From the NCBI GenBank assembly GCA_022826345.1, contig JAJDVB010000023.1:1-64000 (forward strand): a DNA stretch of 64,000 nt. The letters run 5' to 3'. The notes below the pieces were generated by a model. It saw only the letters and a list, made by a program, of their open reading frames with translations. It had not been told where the DNA came from and searched no databases. The position numbers and the translations under genes are program-made. Below are positions 25,411 to 34,447 of the stretch, piece after piece; the stretch's first letter is position 1, and every line of letters begins with the position of its first letter. Source of the DNA: Alphaproteobacteria bacterium. GTDB lineage: Bacteria > Pseudomonadota > Alphaproteobacteria > UBA828.

Positions 25411-27441
25411 TCAGACGGCTCCGTCCAACGCGATCAACAGGTTGCCGCTGCGGTCGACCGACGCCTGCGTGCCCGGCGGCAGGACGGTCTCCGAATGGTC
25501 GTAGTCTACTATGGCGGGGCCGGTGATGGCGACGCCGGGGTAGAGCCGCTCGCCGGCGTAAATCGCGACATCGTGCCATGACCCGCCGAAGTAGACCGCT
25601 CGCGTGCCGCCCTCGACCTCGGCAGCATCGCGTGAATCGGCTCCGTGCAGGGTCGGGCGCCCGAAGGCGCCTGCGGCGGTGACGCCGATGCTGACGAACT
25701 CCGACGGGAAGGTCGGCGACTTGACGCCGTGCTCGGCTTCGTGTGCGTCGTGGAAGGCATCGGCGATGTCCTGCGCCCGCTGGGCCGAGAGCGGGCCGTC
25801 ACCCAGCGGTGTCAACACCTCCCAGAACTGGCCGACGTAGCGCATCTGCGCGTGGCGCGAGAGCATCATCTCGCCTTCCGCGATGCCGTCTCGCGCGAGC
25901 AGCGCCCGGCCCTGGCGTTCGAGTTCGGCGAACATCTGGTTGAGCCGGGCGAAGTCCGCCTCGTCCACGGGGGCGTAGTAGAACTCTTCCAGGTCGTGGC
26001 GGATGTCCATGGCGGTCGCGCCGAAGGCCGAGGCGACTCCGGCATGAGCCGGGACGACGATGCAGGGGATGTTCATCGCGCGCGCGATCTGGCAGGCGTG
26101 CATCGGGCCCGCGCCGCCGAAGCTCGCGAGCACGAAGTCGCGCGGGTCCCGGCCGCGGTCGGTGAGCACGAGCTTGATCGCCTGGGCCATGTTCTCGCAG
26201 GTGATCGAGATGATCGCCTCGGCTGCCTCCAGTCGGTCGATGCCGAGCCGGTCGGCGATTCTGCCCACGGCGCGCTCAGCGGCGTCGGCATCGAGCGCGA
26301 GCTTGCCGCCCAGCGTGGCGTCCAGCCGGCCGAGCACGAAGTTCGCGTCCGTGACCGTCGCCTCGGCGCCACCGCGGTCGTAGCAGGCCGGGCCCGGATC
26401 GGAGCCCGCGCTCTGCGGCCCGACGCGCAGCGAGCCGCCCTTGTCGACCCAGGCGATCGACCCGCCGCCGGCACCGACGCTGCGGATGTCGAGCATCGGG
26501 ATGGTGATCGGCACTTCCCATTCGAGCTGGTAGTCGTGGGTGAGCAGCCCTTCGCCCTGATCGACGATCGATGCGTCGAAGGTCGTGCCCCCCATGTCGG
26601 TGTGGATGATGTTGGAGAATTCGGTGGTCTGGCTCAGGTAGCGGGCGTAGGCGACGCCGCCGGCCGGTCCCGATTCCACCAGCTCCTCGGGCCGCTCGAT
26701 GGCGAGATCGACGCCCATCATGCCGCCGTTGCTCTTGAGCGCGAGCAGCGAGCCCGAGAAGCCGTTGTCGCGCAGCCCGGCCGCCAAGCGGGTGAAATAG
26801 TCGGTCATCACCGGGAGCAGCGCGGCGCGCACCACCGTGGTGGAGAAGCGCCCGTGCTCCCGGAACTTCCTCACCGTCTCGGACGAGAGCGCGATGTGGC
26901 AGTCGGGATACTCCTTCAGCAGGATGTCCCGCATCCGGGCTTCGTGCCGCCCGTCCACGTAAGCGTTGATGAAGCAGATGGCGATCGACTGCGCGCCCTG
27001 CTCCCTGATCTGACGCGCGACTTGGCGGGCCTCTTCGTCGTCGAAGGGGCTCAGGTCCTCGCCGGAAGCGGAGAGCCGGCATCCCAGGGTGAAGCGCAAG
27101 CGCCGGGGGACGATGGGCGTGGGCCGCTTCTGGCGCAGCGCGAACAGGTGCTGCCGGCGCTGACGCCCGATCTCGATGACGTCGCGAAAGCCCTCCGTCG
27201 TGACCATGGCGACCGGCGGATAGCTGCGCTCTACCAGCGCGTTGGTCGCGGTCGTGGTGCCGTGCACGAGCACGCTGATCTCCGCGGGGGCGATCTCGGC
27301 TGCTTCAAGCGCGTTCAGCACGCCCACCGAGCGGTCGCCGGCGGTGGTCAGCACCTTCGCCGAAATCGTCTCGCCGCTCTCCCCGTTCGCCGCGAAGAGG
27401 TCGGTGAAGGTTCCTCCAACGTCAATTCCGACGTGCCACAT
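25411..27441 (-). CDS. hyuA: Hydantoinase A / oxoprolinase family subunit (HyuA)
   Basis: The 676-residue ASKHA-fold subunit begins MWHVGIDVGGTFTDLFA, the phosphate-1 motif of this family. It continues with VLVHGTTTATNALVERS, IGRQRRQHLFAL, a phosphate-2-like IIHTDMGGTTFDASIVD and VGAGGGSIAWVDKGGSLRVGP, and LASFGGAGPMHACQIAR. These are the ATP-binding and activation elements of hydantoinase/oxoprolinase/acetone-carboxylase small-type subunits. The pair with the HyuB just downstream is complete. It is divergent from the second hyuA across a 204-bp intergenic region. Confidence 0.93.
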   Translation of the reverse strand: MWHVGIDVGGTFTDLFAANGESGETISAKVLTTAGDRSVGVLNALEAAEIAPAEISVLVHGTTTATNALVERSYPPVAMVTTEGFRDVIEIGRQRRQHLFALRQKRPTPIVPRRLRFTLGCRLSASGEDLSPFDDEEARQVARQIREQGAQSIAICFINAYVDGRHEARMRDILLKEYPDCHIALSSETVRKFREHGRFSTTVVRAALLPVMTDYFTRLAAGLRDNGFSGSLLALKSNGGMMGVDLAIERPEELVESGPAGGVAYARYLSQTTEFSNIIHTDMGGTTFDASIVDQGEGLLTHDYQLEWEVPITIPMLDIRSVGAGGGSIAWVDKGGSLRVGPQSAGSDPGPACYDRGGAEATVTDANFVLGRLDATLGGKLALDADAAERAVGRIADRLGIDRLEAAEAIISITCENMAQAIKLVLTDRGRDPRDFVLASFGGAGPMHACQIARAMNIPCIVVPAHAGVASAFGATAMDIRHDLEEFYYAPVDEADFARLNQMFAELERQGRALLARDGIAEGEMMLSRHAQMRYVGQFWEVLTPLGDGPLSAQRAQDIADAFHDAHEAEHGVKSPTFPSEFVSIGVTAAGAFGRPTLHGADSRDAAEVEGGTRAVYFGGSWHDVAIYAGERLYPGVAITGPAIVDYDHSETVLPPGTQASVDRSGNLLIALDGAV

Positions 27442-27581
27442 CGCGCTAATCCCGGTGGGTCGATGGATCGTGAGAACCGGTCGAAGACCGCCTGGTCGAG
27501 AACGGAGCCCGGCAGCGCTTGCCGGAGGCGCAGTATTTCTAGCGGATCGACGGTCTCACGGAAATATCGGCCGGCCCGCGG

Positions 27582-27601
27582 ATGACCTTGGCAAGGGTCA
27601 T
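27582..27601. promoter_or_regulatory. Candidate operator palindrome between divergent hyuA genes
   Basis: ATGACC (27582-27587) and GGTCAT (27596-27601) flank a centre that is itself palindromic (CTTG G CAAG), giving an imperfect dyad of about 20 bp with a single-base asymmetry. It lies 45 bp before the plus-strand hyuA start in the divergent region, a position suited to a regulator site. No regulator gene is adjacent. Confidence 0.4.
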
Positions 27602-27645
27602 GTGATAGAGACAGGGCGGCAGTTGAACGCGTTGGGAGGGGCTTC

Positions 27646-29712
27646 ATGCGCCACATCATGGGCGTCGATATCGGCGGCACCTTTACCGATTTTTCACTCA
27701 TCGACGATCGAGGCGGCGTCACGCTCTGGAAGGAGGCGACGACGCCCGCCGATCCGGGGGTCGCCGTCCAGCGCGGTCTGGAAGCTCTCGCCGATGCACA
27801 GGGTTTGGGGGTCGATTCCTTCGTTGGCAGTCTGGACCTCTTCGTGCACGGCCAGACCATCGCCACCAACACGGTGATCCAGCGCAATGGCCCCAAGACG
27901 GCGCTGCTCTGCACCGAGGGCTTTCGCGACGTTCTCTATTTCCGGGACGGCTTCAAGCCCGACCGCTACAACGTCAGCCTTCCCCGATCGAAGGATTTTA
28001 TTCGCCGCGACCTGCGCCTGCCGCTGACGGAGCGGATGGACTATCGCGGCGAGCCTCTGATCGAGCTCGACGAGGACTCGGTGCGGGCTGCGGCTCGGGA
28101 GCTCAAGAAGCAGAACGTCGAATCCGTCGCCGTCGCTCTGCTCTGGTCCATCATGAACTCGAGCCACGAGGTCCGTGCGAAAGAGATCCTCGCGGAGGAG
28201 CTTCCCGGCGTTCCCGTGGTGCTGAGCTCGGACGTGCTGCCCATGATCCGCGAGTGGGAGCGGACATCGAGCACCGTGCTCAGCGCCTACATCCTGCCGC
28301 GCATCTCAAGCTACATGATCGCGCTCGAAAAGTACCTCTCCGAGAACGGCTTCGGACAGAATCTGCTGGTCATGCAGCTCAACGGCGGCACGGCGACGGT
28401 CAAGCAGATCATCGAGCGGCCGATCTATGCGTTGGCCTCGGGCCCGGCAGCGGGGCCGGCGGCCGGCCTCTATTGCGCGGAGCGCGTGGGCGTCAACAAC
28501 GTCATCACCATCGACATGGGCGGCACCAGCTTCGACGTGTGCATGGTGACCGACGGCGAGCCCGCGCTGACCAAGGACATGCGGGTGCATGACAACCCGG
28601 TGGGCGTGGCGGCGGTCGACGTGCATTCGATCGGCGCGGGCGGCGGCAGCATCGCCTGGATCGACAAGGGCGGCGCGCTGCAGGTCGGACCGATGAGCGC
28701 CGGCGCCGAGCCTGGGCCTGCGTGCTATGAGCTGGGCGGCGACCGGCCTACCGTGACCGACGCCAACGTGGTCCTCGGCTACATCAATCCCGATTTCTTC
28801 CTCGGCGGCCGGCGGGACATCAATCCCGATGCGTCCAACCGTGTCATCGAGGAGTCCATCGCGAAGCCGCTGGGCTTGAGCGTCGAACAGGCCGCCGACG
28901 GCATCTTCCAGATCGTCAACACCAACATGGTCGACGCGATCCGCGTGGTTTCGGTGGAGAAGGGCATCGACCCGCGCGGCTACAGCCTGGTGGTGGGCGG
29001 CGGCGCTGGCGCCATCCATGCCGGCGCCCTCGGCGTGGAACTCGGCATGAAGCAGGCGATTATTCCGCGCTATGGCGGGGTCTTCTGCTCCTACGGGATG
29101 ATCGCGAGCGACGTCCGCCACGACCTGATCAAGGCCTTCGCCACCAACACCAGCGACTTCGACCTCGCCCGCGTCAACGAGATTTTCGCCGAGCTCGAAG
29201 CCGAGGCGATCGCCGAACTCAGGGCACAGGGCTTCGCCCGCTCGCGGATCAAGATCGCGCGCTTCGCCGACGCCAAGTATTCGAACCAGATTCACGAGCT
29301 CACGATCCCACTGCCGTCCAAGGGCAAGATCAAGAAGTCGGATATCGACAACATTGCCGAGGCATTTCACGGCCTGCACGAGCGCATGTTCTCCTACTGC
29401 GTGCGGGAGAGCGCGGTCGACCTGTTCCACTGGCGGATCACGGCGGAGGGCCGGCTGCCGGAGCGCGAAACGCCGATCCAGAAGCGCGTGCGCAAGCCCG
29501 CGAGCGAGGCGCAGAAAGGCACGCGTATGGTCTATTTCAGGGCCTTCAAGAAGTACCGCCGGACCAAGATTTATGACGGTGCCAAGGTGCGCCACGGCAT
29601 GACCATCGAAGGGCCGGCCGTGGTCGAGCAGGAGAACTCGACGATCGTGGTCCAGCCCAAGCACACCCTGAAGGTCAACCGCTACGACGATTTCGTCCTC
29701 GCGATCAACTAA
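27646..29712 (+). CDS. hyuA: Hydantoinase A / oxoprolinase family subunit (HyuA)
   Basis: The 688-residue protein begins MRHIMGVDIGGTFTDFSLID and carries FVHGQTIATNTVIQRNGPKTALL, FVGG-region VRAAARELKKQNVESVAVALLW, ITIDMGGTSFDVCMV, GAGGGSIAWIDKGGALQVGP and VVGGGAGAIHAGALG. It is the ATP-dependent activating subunit. It differs from the first HyuA in length and in its C-terminal 100 residues, which contain basic segments (KRVRKPASEAQKGTR, FKKYRRTKIYDGAKV). GGGAGGGG precedes the ATG. Its HyuB follows 11 bp later. Two further similar HyuB genes in the window lack their own HyuA, so this subunit might serve all three. Confidence 0.93.
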   Translation: MRHIMGVDIGGTFTDFSLIDDRGGVTLWKEATTPADPGVAVQRGLEALADAQGLGVDSFVGSLDLFVHGQTIATNTVIQRNGPKTALLCTEGFRDVLYFRDGFKPDRYNVSLPRSKDFIRRDLRLPLTERMDYRGEPLIELDEDSVRAAARELKKQNVESVAVALLWSIMNSSHEVRAKEILAEELPGVPVVLSSDVLPMIREWERTSSTVLSAYILPRISSYMIALEKYLSENGFGQNLLVMQLNGGTATVKQIIERPIYALASGPAAGPAAGLYCAERVGVNNVITIDMGGTSFDVCMVTDGEPALTKDMRVHDNPVGVAAVDVHSIGAGGGSIAWIDKGGALQVGPMSAGAEPGPACYELGGDRPTVTDANVVLGYINPDFFLGGRRDINPDASNRVIEESIAKPLGLSVEQAADGIFQIVNTNMVDAIRVVSVEKGIDPRGYSLVVGGGAGAIHAGALGVELGMKQAIIPRYGGVFCSYGMIASDVRHDLIKAFATNTSDFDLARVNEIFAELEAEAIAELRAQGFARSRIKIARFADAKYSNQIHELTIPLPSKGKIKKSDIDNIAEAFHGLHERMFSYCVRESAVDLFHWRITAEGRLPERETPIQKRVRKPASEAQKGTRMVYFRAFKKYRRTKIYDGAKVRHGMTIEGPAVVEQENSTIVVQPKHTLKVNRYDDFVLAIN

Positions 29713-29723
29713 GGGAGCGAGAC

Positions 29724-31664
29724 ATGGCCAACATATCCACGGTGCATGCGCCCAAGCCGAAGACCAGGAGCATCGCCAAGAGGCAGGTCAGGACGCGGCC
29801 CCAGAAGAGCGCCAAGGCGTCCGTCGATCCGATCACCTTCTCGGTCGTTCTCAATCGCTTCAACACGATTGCGAACGAGATGACGCTCACCATGGAGAAG
29901 ACCTCCTGGACCTCGATCATCGCGCTCGCGCGCGACTTCTCCTGCGCCATCTACGACGCCAAGGCGCGCCAGATCTGCATGATGGACGCGCTGCCGGTGC
30001 ACACCAACTCGATGCACGTGGTCCTGAAGGAGATCGCGCGGGTCTTCGAGGGCGACATCCACGACGGCGATGTCATCGTCTGCAACGACGCCTACAGCGG
30101 TAATACCCACGTCGGCGATTTCGTCACAGCCTGCCCGGTGTTCCACAAGGGCAAGCACATGTTCTGGAGCATGACCAAGGGCCATCAACTGGATTGCGGC
30201 GCCTTCATCCCCACCAGCACGCCCGCCGCCGCCAAGGACGTGTGGCAGGAGGGGCTGCAGCTGCCGCCGATCAAGTTCTACGAGAAGGGCGAGCGGCGCG
30301 AGGACGTGGTGCGCATGTACCTCGCCAACGTGCGCTGGCAGGAGTGGCTCTACGGCGACCTGATGGCGCAGCTTGGCTCGATCTGGACCGGCAAGCGGCG
30401 GCTCATTGAGCTTGCGGCGCACTACGGCAACGACGAGGTGGAGCGCTATATCGAGGCGATCTTCGACTACGCCGACCAGCGCATGGCCCAGGAAATCCGC
30501 CAGATGCCGGACGGCGACTACGAAGGCACCTCCTGGCTCGACACCGACGGCCAGGGCGGCACCGACATTCCCGTGAACGCGCGCGTCTCGATCAGGGACG
30601 ACCGGGTCCACGTCGACTTCGGCGGCTCCGCGCCGCAAACGCCGGGCGCGAACAACTCCTCCTTCGGCGTGATGCAGGCGGCGGCGGGCATCCCGATTCT
30701 TTGCACGATAGACCCCTCGATTCCCCACAACGACGGTTGCCTGCGCCACATTACGGCTGAGGCGCCGCTCGGCTCGGTGTGCAACGCGCAGTACCCGGCG
30801 TCCACGGCGCTCGCCACCATCGGCCCCGACGACACCATGCAGGACGCCGTCTACAAGGCGCTCGCCCACGCGGTGCCCGAGCGCGTCACCGGTGGGAACG
30901 GCCGGGTCAGCTGTGTGCCCTTCTTCTCCGGCACCGACACCCGCGACGGGCAGGATCGGTCCTGGGGCTGCATGTTCTTCAACGGCGGGCCGGCGGGCGG
31001 CGCATCCTCGAAGGAGGACGGCTGGCCGCTGCTCATCACCTCCGCCGGCATGGGCGGGCTCAAGATCCTGAGCGTCGAGATGAGCGAGATGCTCTACCCC
31101 ATGCGCGTCGACCGACAGGAGATCGGCGCTGACTCCATGGGGCACGGCGAACATCACGGCGGCCCCGGCGTCGAAATCCAGATTACGCCCATCGGCGGCC
31201 CGATCGAGTGTCACCTGTTCGGCGACGGCACCGCCAATCCGCCTCACGGCGTGATGGGCGGCACGGTCGCGATCGGCGGCGGCAGTTACAAGGAGAACTT
31301 GGAGACGGGCAAGCGCACCTATTGCTCTTCGAAAGGGCGCCTCATGATCGAGGAGAACGAGGTCTGGGTGGCGCACTCAAGCGGCGGCGGTGGCTACGGC
31401 GATCCGCTGAAGCGCGATCCCGAGGCGGTGCTGGAAAGCATCTTCGAAGGTCTGCTCACGGTCGAATGCGCGGCCGAGGTCTATGGCGTCGTCATCAACA
31501 AGGCGACCATGACCATCGATTGGAGCAAGACCGAGGCGCGGCGCGAGCAGATAGCGGCCGAGCGCGGTCCATTGGAGGTGGTGGTGCCGACCACGCCGGG
31601 GGCCTCCGACTGGATTCCGAAGCGGCTCCGCGACGGCGACGAATATCTGATCGATCCGCAATGA
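29724..31664 (+). CDS. hyuB: Hydantoinase B / oxoprolinase family subunit (HyuB), basic-tail type 1
   Basis: The 646-residue protein has a Lys/Arg-rich N-terminal tail of about 33 residues (KPKTRSIAKRQVRTRPQKSAK) before the conserved VDPITFSVVLNRFNTIANEM. Other landmarks are ALARDFSCAIYDAKARQICM, CNDAYSGNTHVGDFVTACPVF, KGHQLDCGAFIPTS and SSGGGGYGDPLKRDPEAVLES. The tail is shared in character with the copies at 43974 and 52842. It directly follows a HyuA and precedes a PhyH gene, likely one operon of three genes. AAGGGAGCGAGAC precedes the start. Confidence 0.93.
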   Translation: MANISTVHAPKPKTRSIAKRQVRTRPQKSAKASVDPITFSVVLNRFNTIANEMTLTMEKTSWTSIIALARDFSCAIYDAKARQICMMDALPVHTNSMHVVLKEIARVFEGDIHDGDVIVCNDAYSGNTHVGDFVTACPVFHKGKHMFWSMTKGHQLDCGAFIPTSTPAAAKDVWQEGLQLPPIKFYEKGERREDVVRMYLANVRWQEWLYGDLMAQLGSIWTGKRRLIELAAHYGNDEVERYIEAIFDYADQRMAQEIRQMPDGDYEGTSWLDTDGQGGTDIPVNARVSIRDDRVHVDFGGSAPQTPGANNSSFGVMQAAAGIPILCTIDPSIPHNDGCLRHITAEAPLGSVCNAQYPASTALATIGPDDTMQDAVYKALAHAVPERVTGGNGRVSCVPFFSGTDTRDGQDRSWGCMFFNGGPAGGASSKEDGWPLLITSAGMGGLKILSVEMSEMLYPMRVDRQEIGADSMGHGEHHGGPGVEIQITPIGGPIECHLFGDGTANPPHGVMGGTVAIGGGSYKENLETGKRTYCSSKGRLMIEENEVWVAHSSGGGGYGDPLKRDPEAVLESIFEGLLTVECAAEVYGVVINKATMTIDWSKTEARREQIAAERGPLEVVVPTTPGASDWIPKRLRDGDEYLIDPQ

Positions 31665-31678
31665 GCGGGAGCAACGCC

Positions 31679-32593
31679 ATGGCGAGGCTCAATACATTCG
31701 ACGCCGACGTCGGCGCAGAGGCGTTGGCGGGGGCGATCGAGCGGGATGGCTACGCGATCGTGCGGGAGCTGCTCGATTCCGAGACCCTTGCGCGGCTCTC
31801 GGAAGAGCTGACCCCGCATCTGGAAGCCACGGACCTCGGCGACCCCGACGCCTTCATGGGGCACAAGACGAAGCGCTTCGGCGCGTTGCTCTCACGCTGT
31901 CCGACGAGCCGCGACATGGTCGTTCACCCGCTCGCGCTGGGGATCGCCGACCGCGTGCTCGGGCCGTACTGCGCCCGCTACCAGATTCATTACACCGGTG
32001 TCATGCACATCGAGCCCGGCGAGACCGTGCAAACGATGCACCGGGACACCGGCCCATTCCCCATCCAGAACCCCGCGCCGCCGCTCACGCTCGCGACCAT
32101 GTGGGCTGTCACCGACTTCACGGTGGAGAATGGGGCGACCCGCATCGTACCGGGCAGCCACCGCTGGCCCGACGATCGCGTTCCGGAGCCGGACGAGATC
32201 GTGCAGGCGGAAATGCCGGCTGGGTCGATGCTGATGTATGTCGGCAGCCTGATCCACGGCGCCGGCGCCAATCGTGCGAACGGGGCTCGCTGCGGTGTCG
32301 CGCTTCATTATTGTCTGGGCTGGCTGCGCCAGGAGGAGAACCAGTATCTCGCCGTGCCGTTCGAGGAGGCACGAACCTTCTCCCACCAGTTGCAGTGCTT
32401 GATGGGCTACGACCTGGCGACGGTCAATCTGGGGTTCGTCGACCACAAGCATCCCAACGATGTCCTGAACGGGACCGCCGGCGAGCAGGCCGGCGAGCTC
32501 GGATCTCAGGAGCTGATGGATGCGGACAATGCGATCCGACGCTTCAAGGTCGAAGGGACCAAGGCGGTCGGCCGTGCGCGCATGAACGTGTGA
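31679..32593 (+). CDS. Phytanoyl-CoA dioxygenase (PhyH) family protein
   Basis: The 304-residue protein has iron ligands His121-x-Asp123 (TMHRDTGPFP) and a distal His in GSLIHGAGANRANGARCGV, where the following Arg would hold 2-oxoglutarate. The opening AGAIERDGYAIVRELLD is typical. The ATG at 31679 is preferred because CGGGAG lies seven bases before it; an alternative ATG at 31661 overlaps the hyuB stop codon and would add six residues. This is the second PhyH protein in the window and is not closely similar to the one at 2809. It is probably an oxygenase of the same pathway as HyuAB. Confidence 0.87.
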   Translation: MARLNTFDADVGAEALAGAIERDGYAIVRELLDSETLARLSEELTPHLEATDLGDPDAFMGHKTKRFGALLSRCPTSRDMVVHPLALGIADRVLGPYCARYQIHYTGVMHIEPGETVQTMHRDTGPFPIQNPAPPLTLATMWAVTDFTVENGATRIVPGSHRWPDDRVPEPDEIVQAEMPAGSMLMYVGSLIHGAGANRANGARCGVALHYCLGWLRQEENQYLAVPFEEARTFSHQLQCLMGYDLATVNLGFVDHKHPNDVLNGTAGEQAGELGSQELMDADNAIRRFKVEGTKAVGRARMNV

Positions 32594-32634
32594 ACGACGG
32601 GCAAGCGAATTCCCAGGCCCCGCGGGCTCTTAGC

Positions 32635-33540
32635 TCATAGCGGATCCCAGCTGAACACGTCGCCGGAGCGGTCCAGCGCGGCGAAGTGCGCTTTCAGCGC
32701 CGGCACCGCGTGGTCGGCGATCGCCTGCACGTCCCACCCCTCGCTTCGGTGGACGCTGCGGGCGGGCCGGAAGGGATCGAAGAGGAAGATCTCGTTGTGG
32801 CGCGTCCCGAAGACCTGCCCCGTGATGTCACGCGCCGCGTCCGATGCGAGAAACACGGCGAGCGGCGCGTTCTTCTCGGGCGTCATCTTCTTGAGGCGCT
32901 CGATCCGCTCCCGCTGCTCGTCGGTGTCGGCCGGGATTTCGCTGGTCATCCGGCTCCAGGCGAAGGGCGCGATGCAATTGGAGCGCACGTTGAAGCGCCG
33001 CATGTCGAGGGCGATCGACTTGGACAGCGCGCAGATGCCGAGCTTGGCCGCCGCGTAGTTCGCCTGCCCGAAATTGCCGATCAGCCCCGACGTGCTGGTC
33101 ATGTGCACGAAGGCGCCCGACTCCTGACGCCGGAAGTGCTCGGCCGCAGCCCGGCTCAGGAAGAAGCTGCCGTTGAGATGGACGCCGACGACGGAGAGCC
33201 ATTGCTCGGCCGTCATCTTGTGGAAGATCGTATCGCGCAGGATGCCGGCGTTGTTCACCACGATGTCGATCCGCCCGAAGGCATCGAGCGCCGTTGCCAC
33301 GATGGCACGTGCGCTCTCCCAACTGTCGACGCTGTGCGTGTCGATGGCGGCGGTCCCGCCGGCGTCCTCGATCAGCCGCCTCGTCTCTTCTGCCGGAGTT
33401 GCCGACCCGCCCTCGCCTGAGACCGAGACGCCGATATCATTGACCACGACGGAAGCCCCGGTCCGCGCGAGCGCCAGCGCGATCTCGCGCCCGATGCCGC
33501 CGCCTGCGCCGGAGACGATTGCAACCTTTCCCTCGTTCAC
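32635..33540 (-). CDS. SDR-family dehydrogenase (hydroxyacyl-CoA dehydrogenase-like)
   Basis: The 301-residue SDR is longer than the 250-residue classical type. It has GAGGGIG in the nucleotide site, NNAGILRD, a Ser in MTSTSG and YAAAK as the catalytic Tyr-Lys. The first strand is followed by VVVNDIGVSVSGEGGSATPAEE, the pattern of HSD17B4-like (3R)-hydroxyacyl-CoA dehydrogenases. The start is GTG, seven bases after GGGAG. It is the last gene of a minus-strand set with a MaoC hydratase and a thiolase, which fits acyl-CoA side-chain shortening. Confidence 0.88.
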   Translation of the reverse strand: MNEGKVAIVSGAGGGIGREIALALARTGASVVVNDIGVSVSGEGGSATPAEETRRLIEDAGGTAAIDTHSVDSWESARAIVATALDAFGRIDIVVNNAGILRDTIFHKMTAEQWLSVVGVHLNGSFFLSRAAAEHFRRQESGAFVHMTSTSGLIGNFGQANYAAAKLGICALSKSIALDMRRFNVRSNCIAPFAWSRMTSEIPADTDEQRERIERLKKMTPEKNAPLAVFLASDAARDITGQVFGTRHNEIFLFDPFRPARSVHRSEGWDVQAIADHAVPALKAHFAALDRSGDVFSWDPL

Positions 33541-33570
33541 CGTTCATCTCCCATCATTGCTGCGGGTGCC

Positions 33571-34416
33571 TCACCCAAAGGTCGCAAGCCCGTTGCGCAG
33601 GACCAAGGCATCGCGTTCGACGACTCGCGCGCGAAAGGCGCCGCTTTCCCACATCTCCACCTCGACGGTCTCGCCCGGAAAGACCGGCGCCGAAAACCGC
33701 GCGGACATGCCCTGCAGCGATCCGGGATCGTCTTCGGCGAACGCGCGCAGGATGGCCTGGCAGGCGATGCCGAAAGTACAGAGACCATGGAGAATCGGCC
33801 GCTCGAAGCCTGCTTTCTGCGCGACCGCCGGGTCGAGATGGAGCGGGTTGGGATCGCCATTGAGGCGATAGAGCAGGGCTTGCTCCGGACGGGTCGCGAC
33901 AGCGACGGTGCTGTCAGGATGGCTGGTGGGTTCCTCCGGCGCGGGACGCGGCGTGCCGGAGGGTCCATCGTAACCACCGTCGCCCCGGAGCATGATCGTG
34001 CGCGTCTCGGTCGCGATGACCGAGGCCGTATCTGCGTCGCTGAGCGTCTTCTCGAGATAGAGCAGCGCACCTTTCGCGGCACCCTTGTCGACGATATCGA
34101 CGATCCGGGTCTTACCCACGACCGTGCCGGCGCTGGGGATGGGCTTATTCAGCGAGAAGCCCTGCTCGGCATGGACCACGCGGCCCGCGTCGACCGTCGT
34201 GCGCGGATCGGCCAGCCAGAAGCCGGGATGGCCGAGCACCGAGCAGAGCGACGGCACGATGCGTGGCCCCTTGTGGTCGTCCACGAATTGCAGCTGCCAC
34301 GGGTCGAGAGGATCGTGGCCAAGCCCGATGGAGAGCGCGTAACGCACCGCGTCCAGCGGGCCGAAGGTCTGCCGGGCCTCGGGGATCTCGAAGCCCTTGA
34401 GCGCCTCGTAGTTCAC
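33571..34416 (-). CDS. MaoC-like double-hotdog enoyl-CoA hydratase
   Basis: The 281-residue protein has two hotdog halves. The C-terminal half carries the hydratase-2 motif YRLNGDPNPLHLDPAVAQKAGF followed by PILHGLCTFG; the Asp and His in GDPNPLHLDP are the catalytic pair in R-specific hydratases. The N-terminal half (LGHDPLDPWQLQFV) is diverged, as in MFE-2-type hydratases. It would hydrate trans-2-enoyl-CoA to the 3R-hydroxy form, matching the adjacent SDR. Start is GTG with no clear ribosome site. Confidence 0.88.
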   Translation of the reverse strand: MNYEALKGFEIPEARQTFGPLDAVRYALSIGLGHDPLDPWQLQFVDDHKGPRIVPSLCSVLGHPGFWLADPRTTVDAGRVVHAEQGFSLNKPIPSAGTVVGKTRIVDIVDKGAAKGALLYLEKTLSDADTASVIATETRTIMLRGDGGYDGPSGTPRPAPEEPTSHPDSTVAVATRPEQALLYRLNGDPNPLHLDPAVAQKAGFERPILHGLCTFGIACQAILRAFAEDDPGSLQGMSARFSAPVFPGETVEVEMWESGAFRARVVERDALVLRNGLATFG

Positions 34417-34447
34417 GGCTTGGGAGGCTCAGGGCGCGGCAGGTCGC

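Noticed and set aside
25645..27585. 646-residue plus-strand frame opposite hyuA
   Set aside because: Shadow of the HyuA gene; no domain, composition biased to Arg, Val, His and Asp.
28306..29664. 452-residue minus-strand frame opposite the second hyuA
   Set aside because: Antisense shadow with no motif.
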